Shown here: positions 31,972-40,746 of the stretch, piece after piece
How the letters are laid out: the number at the start of each line of letters is the position of its first letter
Position numbering within the stretch: position 1 is the first letter of the stretch
Source of the DNA: Streptomyces sp. NBC_00708
Lineage (GTDB): Bacteria; Actinomycetota; Actinomycetes; Streptomycetales; Streptomycetaceae
Length of the DNA: 64,000 nt
NCBI GenBank assembly: GCA_036226585.1
Contig: CP108998.1
Coordinates: 62,001-126,000 of the forward strand
Direction: 5' to 3'
Program-made: the position numbers and the translations under genes
The notes under the pieces: generated by a model
The model's input: the letters and a program-made list of their open reading frames with translations, nothing else
The model's database searches: none
Told to the model about the DNA's origin: nothing

Positions 31972-33219
31972 TCAGGTCGTCCGGCTGGGATCGGGAGCGG
32001 GAGCGGGCAGCGGCGCCCGGTCCCGTCCGGGCAGCAGCAACGGCGTGCCCAGGATGAGAACCCCCGCCACCGCGAGCGCCGTGCGCGGGCCGGTGACGTC
32101 GGCGAGCAGGCCGGCGAGCGCGGTCAGCACGGCGATGGACGCCTGCTGCCCGATCGACCAGGCCGTGAGCGTACGCGCGACGAGGTGCTCAGGGGTGTGT
32201 TCGAGGCGGTACGTGGAGAGCACCGGCCCGTACAGGCTCATGTTGACGATGATGGCCAGCTCGACGGCCATCACCGTGACGAGCCCGACGACACCCGGCC
32301 GTACGAACACGAGCCCGATCAGCCAGACCGCGCGCAGGGTGCCGGCCGTTCGGAAGACCCGGTCGCGGCCGTAGCGGGCGACGACCCGGCGGGCCAGCCG
32401 CGAGCCGATGAGCCCGCCGAGGCACGGAGCGGCGAAGGCGAGGCCGTACTGCCAGGGCGGAAAGCCGAGCCGGCGCAGCAGGAGTACGGCCAGCAGGGGT
32501 TCGGTGGCCATGATCAGACCGCCCACGAGGACCTGGTTGAGATAGAGCGCCCGCAGCACGGGGTGGCCCAGGATGTGCCGCCATCCGGCGAGCAGCGCGC
32601 CCGCCCCGAGCGGGCTCCTGTCCTCCGTCCCGGGAGCCTCCTCCCTGCCCCGGATCGCGGTGATGCCGAGCGCGGAGAGCAGGTAGCTGAGCGCGTCGGC
32701 CACCACGGTGGTGACCGGCCCGAACAGCCCGATCGTCGCTCCGCCGAGCGGCGGGCCGACCGCGATGGAGCTCCAGTTCGTGGACTCGAACCGGGCGTTG
32801 GCGACGAGCAGGTCCTCCGGCCGGACGAGCGCCTTCAGATACGCGCCGCTCGCCGCGCCGAACGCGATCTTCGCCGCCGCGATCACCGCCGACACGACCA
32901 GCAGCTGGAGGAACCCGAGCACCCCGAAGGCGTACGCCACCGGGATCGACGCCATGGCCGCGAACCGGACCAGGTCCGCCCCGATCATGACCGGCCGCTT
33001 GCGCCGGAACTCCACCCACGGCGCGAGCGGCACCGCGATCAGCGCCCCCACCGCCGGCCCCACGGCGGACAGCGCGGACACCTCGGCGGGCCCGGCGTGC
33101 AGCACCAGCACGGCGAGCAGCGGCAGGGCCCCGAACCCGAGCCCCGACCCGTACGCACTCACCGCGTACGCACCCCACAACCAACCGAACGGCCGGCCCA
33201 GCGCTCTCCTGCCCACCAC
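31972..33219 (-). CDS. MFS transporter (12 TM)
   Basis: The 415-residue protein has 12 TM segments with PLAPWVEFRRKRPVMIG as loop 2-3 motif, and belongs to the broad MFS_1/MFS_3 drug efflux group. It starts at a GTG-type codon after a GA-rich stretch. It is divergent from a LysR regulator at 33338 with a 15-bp palindrome next to that gene, so LysR control is likely. The substrate is unknown. Confidence 0.85.
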   Translation of the reverse strand: MVGRRALGRPFGWLWGAYAVSAYGSGLGFGALPLLAVLVLHAGPAEVSALSAVGPAVGALIAVPLAPWVEFRRKRPVMIGADLVRFAAMASIPVAYAFGVLGFLQLLVVSAVIAAAKIAFGAASGAYLKALVRPEDLLVANARFESTNWSSIAVGPPLGGATIGLFGPVTTVVADALSYLLSALGITAIRGREEAPGTEDRSPLGAGALLAGWRHILGHPVLRALYLNQVLVGGLIMATEPLLAVLLLRRLGFPPWQYGLAFAAPCLGGLIGSRLARRVVARYGRDRVFRTAGTLRAVWLIGLVFVRPGVVGLVTVMAVELAIIVNMSLYGPVLSTYRLEHTPEHLVARTLTAWSIGQQASIAVLTALAGLLADVTGPRTALAVAGVLILGTPLLLPGRDRAPLPAPAPDPSRTT

Positions 33220-33304
33220 ACCTCACCCGAACAACCCGGAATTGACCGGGAGAGCTAATCGCTCGGAAGAAGCACAGGTCAAACAACCGACTCACCACAC
33301 AGCC

Positions 33305-33319
33305 ACAACCACTGGTTGT
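33305..33319. promoter_or_regulatory. 15-bp perfect palindrome, candidate LysR-type operator
   Basis: ACAACCA-C-TGGTTGT has 7-base arms and lies 18 bases upstream of the LysR start. A further ACAACC half-site is visible at about 33283. It suits autorepression by the LysR protein. Confidence 0.6.
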
Positions 33320-33337
33320 TCACTAGGCTCCCTCCCC

Positions 33338-34270
33338 GTGGACCTCCAAGCAGTACGCACCTTCGTCGCCGTCACGGAAGCGGGCGGGTTCCTCAAGGCC
33401 GCCGCCGACCTGTCGGTCACCCAGCAGGCCGTCTCGAAGCGGATCGCCGCGCTGGAACAGAGCCTCGGCGTCCGGCTGTTCACCCGCGCCCCGCGTGGCG
33501 CCGAGCTGACCATCGACGGCCGGGCGTTCCTGCCCCACGCGCGCGAACTGCTGCGCGCGGCCGAGCGCGCGAGCGCGTCCGTACGCCCCGGCAGCCGCCC
33601 GCTGCGCGTCGATGTGATCGCCTCGCGCACCGCGCAGTCGAGCGCGGTGCGGGGCTTCCACGGCGCGCACCCGGAGATCGGTCTCGACGTGATGATGCTG
33701 GTCAGCATGGACACGGCGGTCGCCGCGCTCCGATCCGGCGAACTCGACGCGACGTTCCGCGCGGTCGGAGCGCCCGGCCGGCCCCTGCCCGACGACATCG
33801 AGTCCGCCCGGGTCCTGGACGAACCCCTCCAACTCCTCACCGGCCCCGCCCACGCCCTGGCCGACGCCCCGTCAGTGACCCTCGCCGACCTGGTCGGCCA
33901 CCGCATCTGGATGCCCGGCATCGCCCCCGGCACGGAGTGGGGCGCCTACTACGACGACCTGGTCGCCGACTTCGGGCTCACGATCGAGGCGACGGGCCCC
34001 AACTTCGGCTCGGACGTCCTGCTCGACACCGTCGCGGACACCCCGTCCCTGGCAACCTTCATGGGCGAACACTCCCGCCTCATCTGGCCCACGGCCCACG
34101 ACCTCCGCCGCATCCCGGTCACGAACCCGACCCCGGTCTACCCCCACTCCCTCCTCTGGCACCGCGACAACCCGCACCCGGGGCTGGGGGCGCTGCGGGC
34201 GTACCTGGCGAGGACGGGGGATCACGGGGCGGCGGGGGCCTGGGTGCCGGGGTGGGCGGTGTGGGGCTGA
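33338..34270 (+). CDS. LysR-family transcriptional regulator
   Basis: The 310-residue protein has the LysR winged HTH in residues 1-60 (AVRTFVAVTEAGGFLKAAAD, then SVTQQAVSKRIAALEQSLG and LFTR) and a periplasmic-binding-like effector domain after residue 90. I chose GTG 33338 because the family always starts within a few residues of this motif; the longer frame upstream is shadow. It is divergent from the MFS gene at 31972-33219 and probably regulates it. The effector is unknown. Confidence 0.85.
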   Translation: MDLQAVRTFVAVTEAGGFLKAAADLSVTQQAVSKRIAALEQSLGVRLFTRAPRGAELTIDGRAFLPHARELLRAAERASASVRPGSRPLRVDVIASRTAQSSAVRGFHGAHPEIGLDVMMLVSMDTAVAALRSGELDATFRAVGAPGRPLPDDIESARVLDEPLQLLTGPAHALADAPSVTLADLVGHRIWMPGIAPGTEWGAYYDDLVADFGLTIEATGPNFGSDVLLDTVADTPSLATFMGEHSRLIWPTAHDLRRIPVTNPTPVYPHSLLWHRDNPHPGLGALRAYLARTGDHGAAGAWVPGWAVWG

Positions 34271-34286
34271 ACGGGAGCGTGGGCGC

Positions 34287-35153
34287 TCAGGGCCGGTGGA
34301 ACGGGGGGCGAGGCTGGGCGGGGGGCGGTCCCGCGTGAGGGGAAGGCCGCTGCAGCCCGCCGGGCGTGGGGGCGGACATGACCCGCTGCTGTGCCACGCG
34401 GACGGAGCGGCGGCGTGCGGCGCCGAGGGCGAGAGCGGCGATCACACCCCCGGCCAGCACGCCGGGCATCGCCCATGGCGGCAGTCCTGTGCTTGTCGCG
34501 GCGGCGGCGGGGGCCGCGTCCGTCGCTGTCGCGGGTGGTGTGGCCGCGGCGGCGGGCTTCGGCTCGGCGGGGACGGCGCCGGCCGGAGTGCCGGGGTTCC
34601 AGGACTCGGCGGGTCCGGGCGCGACGCCGGTGCCGGTGCCGGCGGACACCGTGAGCGGGAGCGTGTCACCCTTGGTCCGGGTGGCCCCGCCGATGCCGAC
34701 CTGGACGTAGTAGGTCCCGGCTCGCTCAATGGGCTTGTAGTCGACGGTTCCCACCGTGCACTCGGCGGTGAAGGTGCCGCCGCTCCGGGCCGTGGCGTGA
34801 CCGCGGTAGATCATCTCGGTGCCGTCGGAGCCGCCGTCGCACAGGATGGGCCGGCGAGTGGGGTCGTAGACCCGCACGCCGAGCCGCTCGTAGTGGGGTG
34901 AGGGGCCGGGGTCGTAGCCGCCGGGCACCTCGACCGATGCCTTGATGTCCAGGCGCTGGCCGGGCTTGAGGTTGATCTTCCAGAAATGGAAGTCGCCTAC
35001 CGTGAGCTGCCGCTGAGCGCCCTCGTCGAGGGGAGTGCTGCTGTTGAACGAGTAGCCCCCCGCCGATCCCGTGTCGCCGTCGGCGGCGTTCGCGGTGCCG
35101 ACGGCGATGAGGCTGAACGCCGCCGTGGTCATGAGTGCGGTGCGTATGCGCAT
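34287..35153 (-). CDS. Secreted, C-terminally membrane-anchored hypothetical protein, VWA companion
   Basis: The 288-residue protein has a signal peptide (RIRTALMTTAAFSLIAVGTA, cleavage near ANA-AD), an extracytoplasmic beta-rich domain with RQLTVGDFHFWKINLKPGQR, a Pro/Ala-rich stalk, one TM helix (MPGVLAGGVIAALALGA) and a basic cytoplasmic Pro-rich tail. Its PGQxLxF-type repeats resemble those in the C-terminal half of the VWA protein one base upstream, so the pair may share a fold and function as surface proteins. No catalytic motif is visible. It is the second gene of a two-gene operon. Confidence 0.7.
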   Translation of the reverse strand: MRIRTALMTTAAFSLIAVGTANAADGDTGSAGGYSFNSSTPLDEGAQRQLTVGDFHFWKINLKPGQRLDIKASVEVPGGYDPGPSPHYERLGVRVYDPTRRPILCDGGSDGTEMIYRGHATARSGGTFTAECTVGTVDYKPIERAGTYYVQVGIGGATRTKGDTLPLTVSAGTGTGVAPGPAESWNPGTPAGAVPAEPKPAAAATPPATATDAAPAAAATSTGLPPWAMPGVLAGGVIAALALGAARRRSVRVAQQRVMSAPTPGGLQRPSPHAGPPPAQPRPPFHRP

Positions 35154-35154
35154 G

Positions 35155-36525
35155 TCAGGCTCCCCTGCGGCGGTTGCGGGCGACGGCGGACCCCACGGCC
35201 AGGGTCAGCAGGAAGGCTGCCGGGGCGGCGATGGCGAGGGCTATCGGGCGGTCCAGGAAGGACGCCTCGGCCGCGGTCGTCTCGGTGGCGTCGCCACGGA
35301 GGCTGTCGGTGCCCGGGGGTGTGCTGTCGGTGTTCGGCGGTGCGGTGGGCTGTCCGCCCTCGGCGCCCGCACCGGTGACTCGTTTGTCGGGTGTTCCGTC
35401 GGGGCGGACGGCCTGGTCGGCGATGCCGACGGCCACCTCGACCGGCTCGGCCTGTGCCGTCCGGACCTTGCTGTGGATCCGGGCGCAGACCTCGGTGCTG
35501 TCGGCCCCGGAGGGAATCCTGTCCCATGACAGGCGTGCGGACTGCACGCCGCTGGACATGACGTTGGACCACCGGTCCTCGACCGCCGTCTCCGTCGCCC
35601 ACACTCCGGCCTGGCCGGGCAGCGACAGCTGAACGTTGACCGATGTCGGGGTCTCCCATGCGCCGGCCGGAATGACGGAGCCGGAGAACCGGAGCGACTG
35701 TCCCGGGTGCAGCGTGACCTTGTACCAGCGGGACTCGCCGTTGCGGATCTTGTCGAGGTACTGGCCGGGGGCGAGGGTGGGAGCGCTGGGGCAGTCCTTG
35801 CCGCCGCTGGTCCTGGTGCCGCTCCGCGCGTACGGAGTGAGGGCGCGTTTCACGGACTGGTCGAGCCGGTCGGCCAGTTCGTCCGCGTCACCCGCGTCCA
35901 CGTAAGTTCCCTTCGTGGCCTTCGCGATGCACGTCAGCTCGCGCTTGGCGGCGGCGCCGACCCTCAGTCCGACGGTGTCGATGACCAGGTCGATGCCGGC
36001 ACCCTTGAGCTCACGGGCGACCTGGCACGGGCTCGGCGGAGCGCAGTTGTCCTCACCGTCGCTGACGAGGATGATCCGGCGCGGTCCGGTGTCACCGAGG
36101 TCGGCGGCCGCGGCCTGGAGACTGCGGCCGATCGGCGTCATTCCGACCGGCTTCAGCGCCTGCACCCGGGCCAGCGCGGACGCCTTCGAGGCGGTATCCA
36201 TCCGGCCTACGGGAGCGAGGAGTTCGGTGTCCTTGCATCCGGGGCCCTTGGCCTCGCCGGCGTACTCGGACCCGTACACACGCAGCCCCATGGCCGTGCC
36301 GTCGGGTGTTCCGTCGAGGAGACGGCGGACGGCGGTCTTGGCGGCCGCGAGCCTGGTCTGGCCGCCCGCGTCCTTGGTCGCCATCGACCCGGACACATCG
36401 AGCACTGTCTCGATACGGGGCGGCGCCTCCCGTGCGGAGGGTGCGGCCCCGGCCGGTGTGCCCGCCAGTACGACGGCGGCGAGAGCCAGGGCGAAGACAG
36501 CCCGGAAGCGGGCTGGTGCAGTCAT
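35155..36525 (-). CDS. Secreted VWA-domain protein with C-terminal membrane anchor
   Basis: The 456-residue protein has a signal peptide (FALALAAVVLAGTPAGA) and a VWA domain from about residue 38 with an intact MIDAS: D43-x-S45-x-S47 (LDVSGSMA), a Thr in GMTPIGRSL and VSDGEDNC. A second extracytoplasmic region has LHPGQSLRFSGSVIPAG, and one TM helix (ALAIAAPAAFLLTLAVG) is followed by RNRRRGA. VWA domains bind protein ligands through a metal ion. I chose the ATG at 36525 because AAGGGGGG lies just upstream; the frame extends to 36657 without support. The companion gene starts one base after the stop. Confidence 0.8.
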   Translation of the reverse strand: MTAPARFRAVFALALAAVVLAGTPAGAAPSAREAPPRIETVLDVSGSMATKDAGGQTRLAAAKTAVRRLLDGTPDGTAMGLRVYGSEYAGEAKGPGCKDTELLAPVGRMDTASKASALARVQALKPVGMTPIGRSLQAAAADLGDTGPRRIILVSDGEDNCAPPSPCQVARELKGAGIDLVIDTVGLRVGAAAKRELTCIAKATKGTYVDAGDADELADRLDQSVKRALTPYARSGTRTSGGKDCPSAPTLAPGQYLDKIRNGESRWYKVTLHPGQSLRFSGSVIPAGAWETPTSVNVQLSLPGQAGVWATETAVEDRWSNVMSSGVQSARLSWDRIPSGADSTEVCARIHSKVRTAQAEPVEVAVGIADQAVRPDGTPDKRVTGAGAEGGQPTAPPNTDSTPPGTDSLRGDATETTAAEASFLDRPIALAIAAPAAFLLTLAVGSAVARNRRRGA

Positions 36526-36732
36526 CGTGCCCCCCTTCGCCCGGGCCGCCCGTACGAGGCTCCCCGAGCCGTCATCCGCATGCGCTGCGGGTTGCACACT
36601 GCGAACCTCTACGGGCCGTCGAGACATGCGAATATCCCCCATCTCATCGCAGAACAAGGGGGCTTGACCCCTCGTCGTGTTCGCGAGAGGGAATCTATGT
36701 CATTGCTTTCGCAAAGGCAAGGAGGTTCTGGA

Positions 36733-37179
36733 TCACGTGCCCCCGAGCGATGCCCCGGCTCCGAGGCTTCCGGCGCTGATGGCTCCTCGCAGGACGTGGG
36801 CGATCTCCTCGGGCTGGAGGTTGATGCCGTCCAGCCCTGCCGGGGTCAGCGGTACCTCGTCCAAGGCGTACTCCCCACGCCCCTCGGCGCTGAACTCGGG
36901 ACCGGTGCGGTCGTCGAAGGACCAGGTCCTGATACGGGCGAGGTAGAACAGCTGCCGCTCGTCGTCGGACTCCATCGTGTGGAGCAGGCGGACGATATCG
37001 GCCTTCCCCGCGATCTCCTCGTGGATCTCCCGGTGCAGCGCCGCCTCCCGGGACGCGTCGCCGGGCTCGACACCACCGCCGGGCAGGACCCAGTACTCGG
37101 GGAGACCGGGCTTGGTGCGGCGGATGACCAGCATGGTGTTGTCAACGGTGACGAGGACGGCGCGGACTCGTTCGTTCAT
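36733..37179 (-). CDS. NUDIX hydrolase
   Basis: The 148-residue protein contains a NUDIX box, GGGVEPGDASREAALHREIH followed by EE, one residue longer than the textbook spacing and with Asp at the first acidic position. NUDIX enzymes hydrolyse nucleoside diphosphates linked to another moiety, for example mutagenic nucleotides or NDP-sugars. AAGGAGG lies 8 bases before the ATG at 37179, which rules out the longer frame to 37305. It is a single gene, divergent from the membrane-anchored protein at 37343. The substrate is unknown. Confidence 0.8.
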   Translation of the reverse strand: MNERVRAVLVTVDNTMLVIRRTKPGLPEYWVLPGGGVEPGDASREAALHREIHEEIAGKADIVRLLHTMESDDERQLFYLARIRTWSFDDRTGPEFSAEGRGEYALDEVPLTPAGLDGINLQPEEIAHVLRGAISAGSLGAGASLGGT

Positions 37180-37196
37180 ATCGTTTGCCTCCTTGC

Positions 37197-37289
37197 GTGT
37201 CGGCCCTGCCGGCCGCGTGCGAGGCGGCCGAGCAGTACGAGGGCTGCCTGTCGTTCTTCGACGTCCGCGGCCTGCACCCCGGCCGTTAA
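37197..37289 (+). other. Possible C-terminal gene remnant
   Basis: A frame with coding character ends EQYEGCLSFFDVRGLHPGR followed by TAA at 37287. It has no start or ribosome site and lies in the divergent gap between the NUDIX gene and the next protein. It may be the leftover 3' end of a lost gene. Confidence 0.25.
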
Positions 37290-37342
37290 AGTGGCTGATC
37301 ATCATCTCGCGCTGCGCGTCGCCGCCCCGTCACAGTGGCTCG

Positions 37343-37975
37343 ATGGATGCAGGACTTGCCGCCGTGCTCGGCGCCACGGTCGGAGCCCTCGGCACTGGAG
37401 CGACCGGCCTGGCTGCGGCTCTCCTGAGCCGCAGTACGGCTCGCCACCAGGTCATGGCCGAAAGCATGCGGGCCCTGCGGGACTCGCGCAGGGCCACCTA
37501 TCTCGCCTTCGCCGAGACACAGGAGCGCTACCTGGACCTGCTGTCCACCACGCTGATCCCCCTCAGACGCGTCGAACGCTTCCCGGACCATAGTGAGGAG
37601 TGGATCGAGAAGGCACACAAGCGCTGGAACCAGGCACTGAGGTACCGACAAAACGAGGTCCAGAAGATCCAAGTCGTCTTGTCCCTGGACGCCACCCGCC
37701 CAGTGGCCGATGCCGCGCTTGAGGTGAGAAAGAGGTTCACCCTTCTCAGCGGCGCGACCCGCCACGCCATCGAGGCCCTCAAGGGCCAGGCCCTGGATGG
37801 CGGACCCATCACGCCGGCGCTGCCGGGCTACGTCGAGCTGCTGACGGAAAACGGACTGGACCCCGAGACGCCCGACCTCGGTGCTCTCCAGGACCACGCC
37901 CAGGATGCGTACAAAGCGTTCCTGCGGACCGCGGCCGATGCCGTCGGGGAGAACGGACTTCTCCTCTCGGACTGA
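37343..37975 (+). CDS. Membrane-anchored hypothetical protein
   Basis: The 210-residue protein has a short N-terminal hydrophobic helix (LAAVLGATVGALGTGATGLA, residues about 5-24), followed by an entirely helical, charged, coiled-coil-like region with RRATYLAFAETQERYLDLLS. Similar small proteins in Streptomyces have one TM anchor and a cytoplasmic four-helix-like domain. I do not recognise a function. The ATG at 37343 has no strong ribosome site. It lies 72 bases upstream of the MFS gene with no clear link. Confidence 0.65.
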   Translation: MDAGLAAVLGATVGALGTGATGLAAALLSRSTARHQVMAESMRALRDSRRATYLAFAETQERYLDLLSTTLIPLRRVERFPDHSEEWIEKAHKRWNQALRYRQNEVQKIQVVLSLDATRPVADAALEVRKRFTLLSGATRHAIEALKGQALDGGPITPALPGYVELLTENGLDPETPDLGALQDHAQDAYKAFLRTAADAVGENGLLLSD

Positions 37976-38047
37976 CGCCAGGTTCCTGTTGGTGCGTCTG
38001 CGACAGACGATCTTCGGGTTGCTCTAGAGTCGGGAGGACCCGTCCCG

Positions 38048-39424
38048 GTGGCGTCTCGCTGCCGGGATTTCGTGTTCTCTGGGTGGAGTTGGATCTTGCG
38101 TAAGGCGCCGCTGCACGACCGGAATTCAGCGGGTCCCGTCCCACGCATCAGCTGGGCGGCCCGATTTCGGGAGGCAGGCGCTCCACTGGCCGTCAGACCA
38201 TATCGGCTGCATTTCGCCGCTCGCCTGCTCTCCTGGACGGGCTCGGCCGTGGCGCCCATCGGCCTGGCCTTCGCGGTCCTGAAGATCGGCGGCGGTCCGG
38301 GTGCGCTGGGCGCGGTCCTCGCGGCGAGCGTCGTACCGCAGATCCTGCTGCTGCTCGTCGGCGGGGTTGTCGCGGACCGGCTGCCCAGGGATCGGGTCAT
38401 GGTGTGGTCCAACGTCGTCTGCGCGGTCGCGGAGGCGGCAGCGGTGCTGTTGCTGGCCTCGGGCACGGCCCGGGTCTGGCACTTGGTGGCGATGTCGGCC
38501 GTCTGCGGGGCGGCGGGAGCCTTCTTCACGCCGGCGGCCGGGGGCATCGTCGTGGAGGTGGTCCCGGCCGAACTCCGGCACGCGGCCAATGCCTTGCTGA
38601 AGATCGGGCAGAACACGGTGAAGGTGGCGGGGCCGGCCCTGGGCGGTGTCCTGGTCGCCGTGGTCGGCCCTGGCTGGGTCCTCGGCTGGGACGCGCTGAC
38701 ATTCGCCGCCTCGGCCCTCCTCTTCTCGCGGATCAGCCTCAAGGCCAAGAACGTGAAGGTCCGGACCGGGTTCGCCGCCGACCTGCGCGAGGGCTGGGAC
38801 GACTTCTGCTCCCGCCGATGGCTGTGGGTGATGGTCTGCCAGGCCGCCGTGATCGTTCCCGTGTGGCTGGCCGGCTACCAGCTGCTCGGCCCGGTATACG
38901 GACAGCGGGTGCTCGGCGGCGCTGCCCCGTGGGGTGTCGTGGTGTCCGGCTTCACCGCCGGGCTGGTGGCCGGGGCGGCGCTCGCCCTGATGTGGAAGCC
39001 GCGGCAGGTCGGACTCGTCGTCTGCGCGGGAACCGGCTCGATGGCGGTGCCGCTGGCGGCGATGGCGGCGGCCGTGCCGCTACCCGTGCTCGTGGTCGCC
39101 ACGGGGGTGGCGGGCACGGGGCTGGCGGTCAGCATGACCGTGTGGTCCTCGCTGGTGCAGGAGAGGATTCCGGCGGACCGGCTGGGCCGGACCTTGTCCT
39201 ACTCGACGCTCGGGCAGCTCTTGCCCGTGCCCTTCGGCTATCTTCTCGCCGGTCCCGCCACCCACCTGTTCGGGCTCCGCACGACCCTGGCGGCGGGCGC
39301 CCTGATCATCACGGCCGCCGCCGTCGTGCCGCTGTCCCTGGCTCAGGTCCGGGGGCTTGGCCTCGTGCCGGAGGCGGGCAAGGATGCCGAGGGCATCGTG
39401 CCCGCGGTGCGGGCGGAGAGGTAG
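38048..39424 (+). CDS. MFS transporter (12 TM)
   Basis: The 458-residue protein has a cytoplasmic N-terminal extension of about 45 residues and 12 TM segments, with GGVVADRLPRDRVMVWSN in loop 2-3. It belongs to the MFS_3-like drug exporters. GGGAGGA lies 8 bases before GTG 38048. Its 3' end overlaps the convergent tfuA gene by 82 bases, which links it physically to the thioamide RiPP locus; export of the product is possible but is inference. Confidence 0.8.
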   Translation: MASRCRDFVFSGWSWILRKAPLHDRNSAGPVPRISWAARFREAGAPLAVRPYRLHFAARLLSWTGSAVAPIGLAFAVLKIGGGPGALGAVLAASVVPQILLLLVGGVVADRLPRDRVMVWSNVVCAVAEAAAVLLLASGTARVWHLVAMSAVCGAAGAFFTPAAGGIVVEVVPAELRHAANALLKIGQNTVKVAGPALGGVLVAVVGPGWVLGWDALTFAASALLFSRISLKAKNVKVRTGFAADLREGWDDFCSRRWLWVMVCQAAVIVPVWLAGYQLLGPVYGQRVLGGAAPWGVVVSGFTAGLVAGAALALMWKPRQVGLVVCAGTGSMAVPLAAMAAAVPLPVLVVATGVAGTGLAVSMTVWSSLVQERIPADRLGRTLSYSTLGQLLPVPFGYLLAGPATHLFGLRTTLAAGALIITAAAVVPLSLAQVRGLGLVPEAGKDAEGIVPAVRAER

Positions 39425-40746
39425 AACGTTCGGGCCACCTCGACGGCGCCGGCGAAGTCGCGGAAGGCCCGGTCCCGGGCCGCCGCGTCGAGCACGGCCC
39501 GGCCGCATTCCTCGGGAAGCCCCCAGCGCTGGGTGAGGTGAGAGGTGATGCGGTCGGCGTTGAGGTGGGCCGTGGTGTGGTGGGGGTCGGTCGCCTCGAT
39601 CTCGGCGTTGACGGCGAACGCGGCGGCCACGGCTTCAGCCGCCAGGGGAACGGAACCAAGCAGGTCGCCCGCTTCGGCCATCGTGGCGGGCCACACTGTC
39701 CAGGCTCCGTCCAGGCGGGCGGATCGGACGATGACTCGCACCAGCGCTTCCTCGGGCGGGAGTTGGCTCACTTCCTCCTCGGTGAGCCAGTGGGCGAGCT
39801 GGTCGCCGGACATGCCGGCCACTTCCACGCCTGCCGCAGCGGCGAACTGCAGGGCGGACCGCCGCACCGCAGAGGAGGGCACCGGGCGGCACACGTCGCC
39901 GCGCGTCTCATGCGCGAGGGCGGCCAGGACCCGCGCCCGCCATCGGACCGGGAACCCCGGGTCGTACAGCTGCTGGTGATGCAGGAGAGCGAGGAAGCTC
40001 ACGGGCTGCCCGCCCGCCACCGCGCCCGGTCGGAAGGCAGCCTGCCAGTAGCGGACGAAGCTGGTCTGCCACGGCTCGCCCGCCCACGCACCGGCACCAG
40101 TGGCCGGGGGCAGGCCGGCGGCCACCAGGGCAAGAGCACGCTCGGCGTCCTCCCTCTTGGCGTCGCAGGGATGCGTGCGGTGCCAGGCGTCCGCCCGGCT
40201 GAACGCGGGTCCCAGCCCCTCCCCGGCCGCGAGGCGGCCCAGCGCGGTCCAGGACCGGGAGGTGTAAGGGAGAGTACGGGCCAGGCCCGCGAGCCGGTCC
40301 GCTTCGGTATCGCCCAGCTGGCTGTCGGCGGCGGCCCGGGTCAGGGCGGCCCGCAGGTTCACGAGGGCTTCGGACAGCGGGCGGCCCTCATCGGTGTGGA
40401 GTACGGCGACTTCGTCGTCCGCGTCCAGTGCTCCGCTGCGGAAGTCCTCGAAGATGCGGCCGACACCGACCATCCCGTACGGGGCGAGTTCGGCGGCCCG
40501 CAGGGCCCCCATGCTGGCGGCGCCGACCACGGCGACGCCTTCGGCCAGCAGCGCCAGAATCTCCTTGTGCCGCACCGGAGCGCTCTGGTGCCAGAGCCCG
40601 TCGATGATCAGCACGGTGTCGCCGGGGTCGGCGCCGAGCCGCATCAGATCGCCGTGCCGGACCGGGGGGTGCGTCACGGCGTCGGGGAGGACCTCGCGGA
40701 CACGTGCGGCGGACACGGTGGGCCCGGAGAAGACGTGAACGGTCAT
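39343..40746 (-). CDS. tfuA: TfuA-like protein, YcaO partner for peptide thioamidation
   Basis: The 467-residue protein begins MTVHVFSGPTVSAARV and has the TfuA core: ADPGDTVLIIDGLWHQSAPV, VGAASMGALRAAELAPYGMV, then GRIFEDFRSGALDADDEVAV. TfuA works with YcaO to convert backbone amides to thioamides, recruiting or delivering sulfur. The N-terminal TfuA domain ends near residue 230; the remaining 230 residues are a helical extension usual for fused actinobacterial members. It overlaps ycaO as ATGA. The open frame upstream to 41670 is shadow. Its 3' 82 bases overlap the convergent MFS gene. Confidence 0.85.
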   Translation of the reverse strand: MTVHVFSGPTVSAARVREVLPDAVTHPPVRHGDLMRLGADPGDTVLIIDGLWHQSAPVRHKEILALLAEGVAVVGAASMGALRAAELAPYGMVGVGRIFEDFRSGALDADDEVAVLHTDEGRPLSEALVNLRAALTRAAADSQLGDTEADRLAGLARTLPYTSRSWTALGRLAAGEGLGPAFSRADAWHRTHPCDAKREDAERALALVAAGLPPATGAGAWAGEPWQTSFVRYWQAAFRPGAVAGGQPVSFLALLHHQQLYDPGFPVRWRARVLAALAHETRGDVCRPVPSSAVRRSALQFAAAAGVEVAGMSGDQLAHWLTEEEVSQLPPEEALVRVIVRSARLDGAWTVWPATMAEAGDLLGSVPLAAEAVAAAFAVNAEIEATDPHHTTAHLNADRITSHLTQRWGLPEECGRAVLDAAARDRAFRDFAGAVEVARTFYLSARTAGTMPSASLPASGTRPSPRT

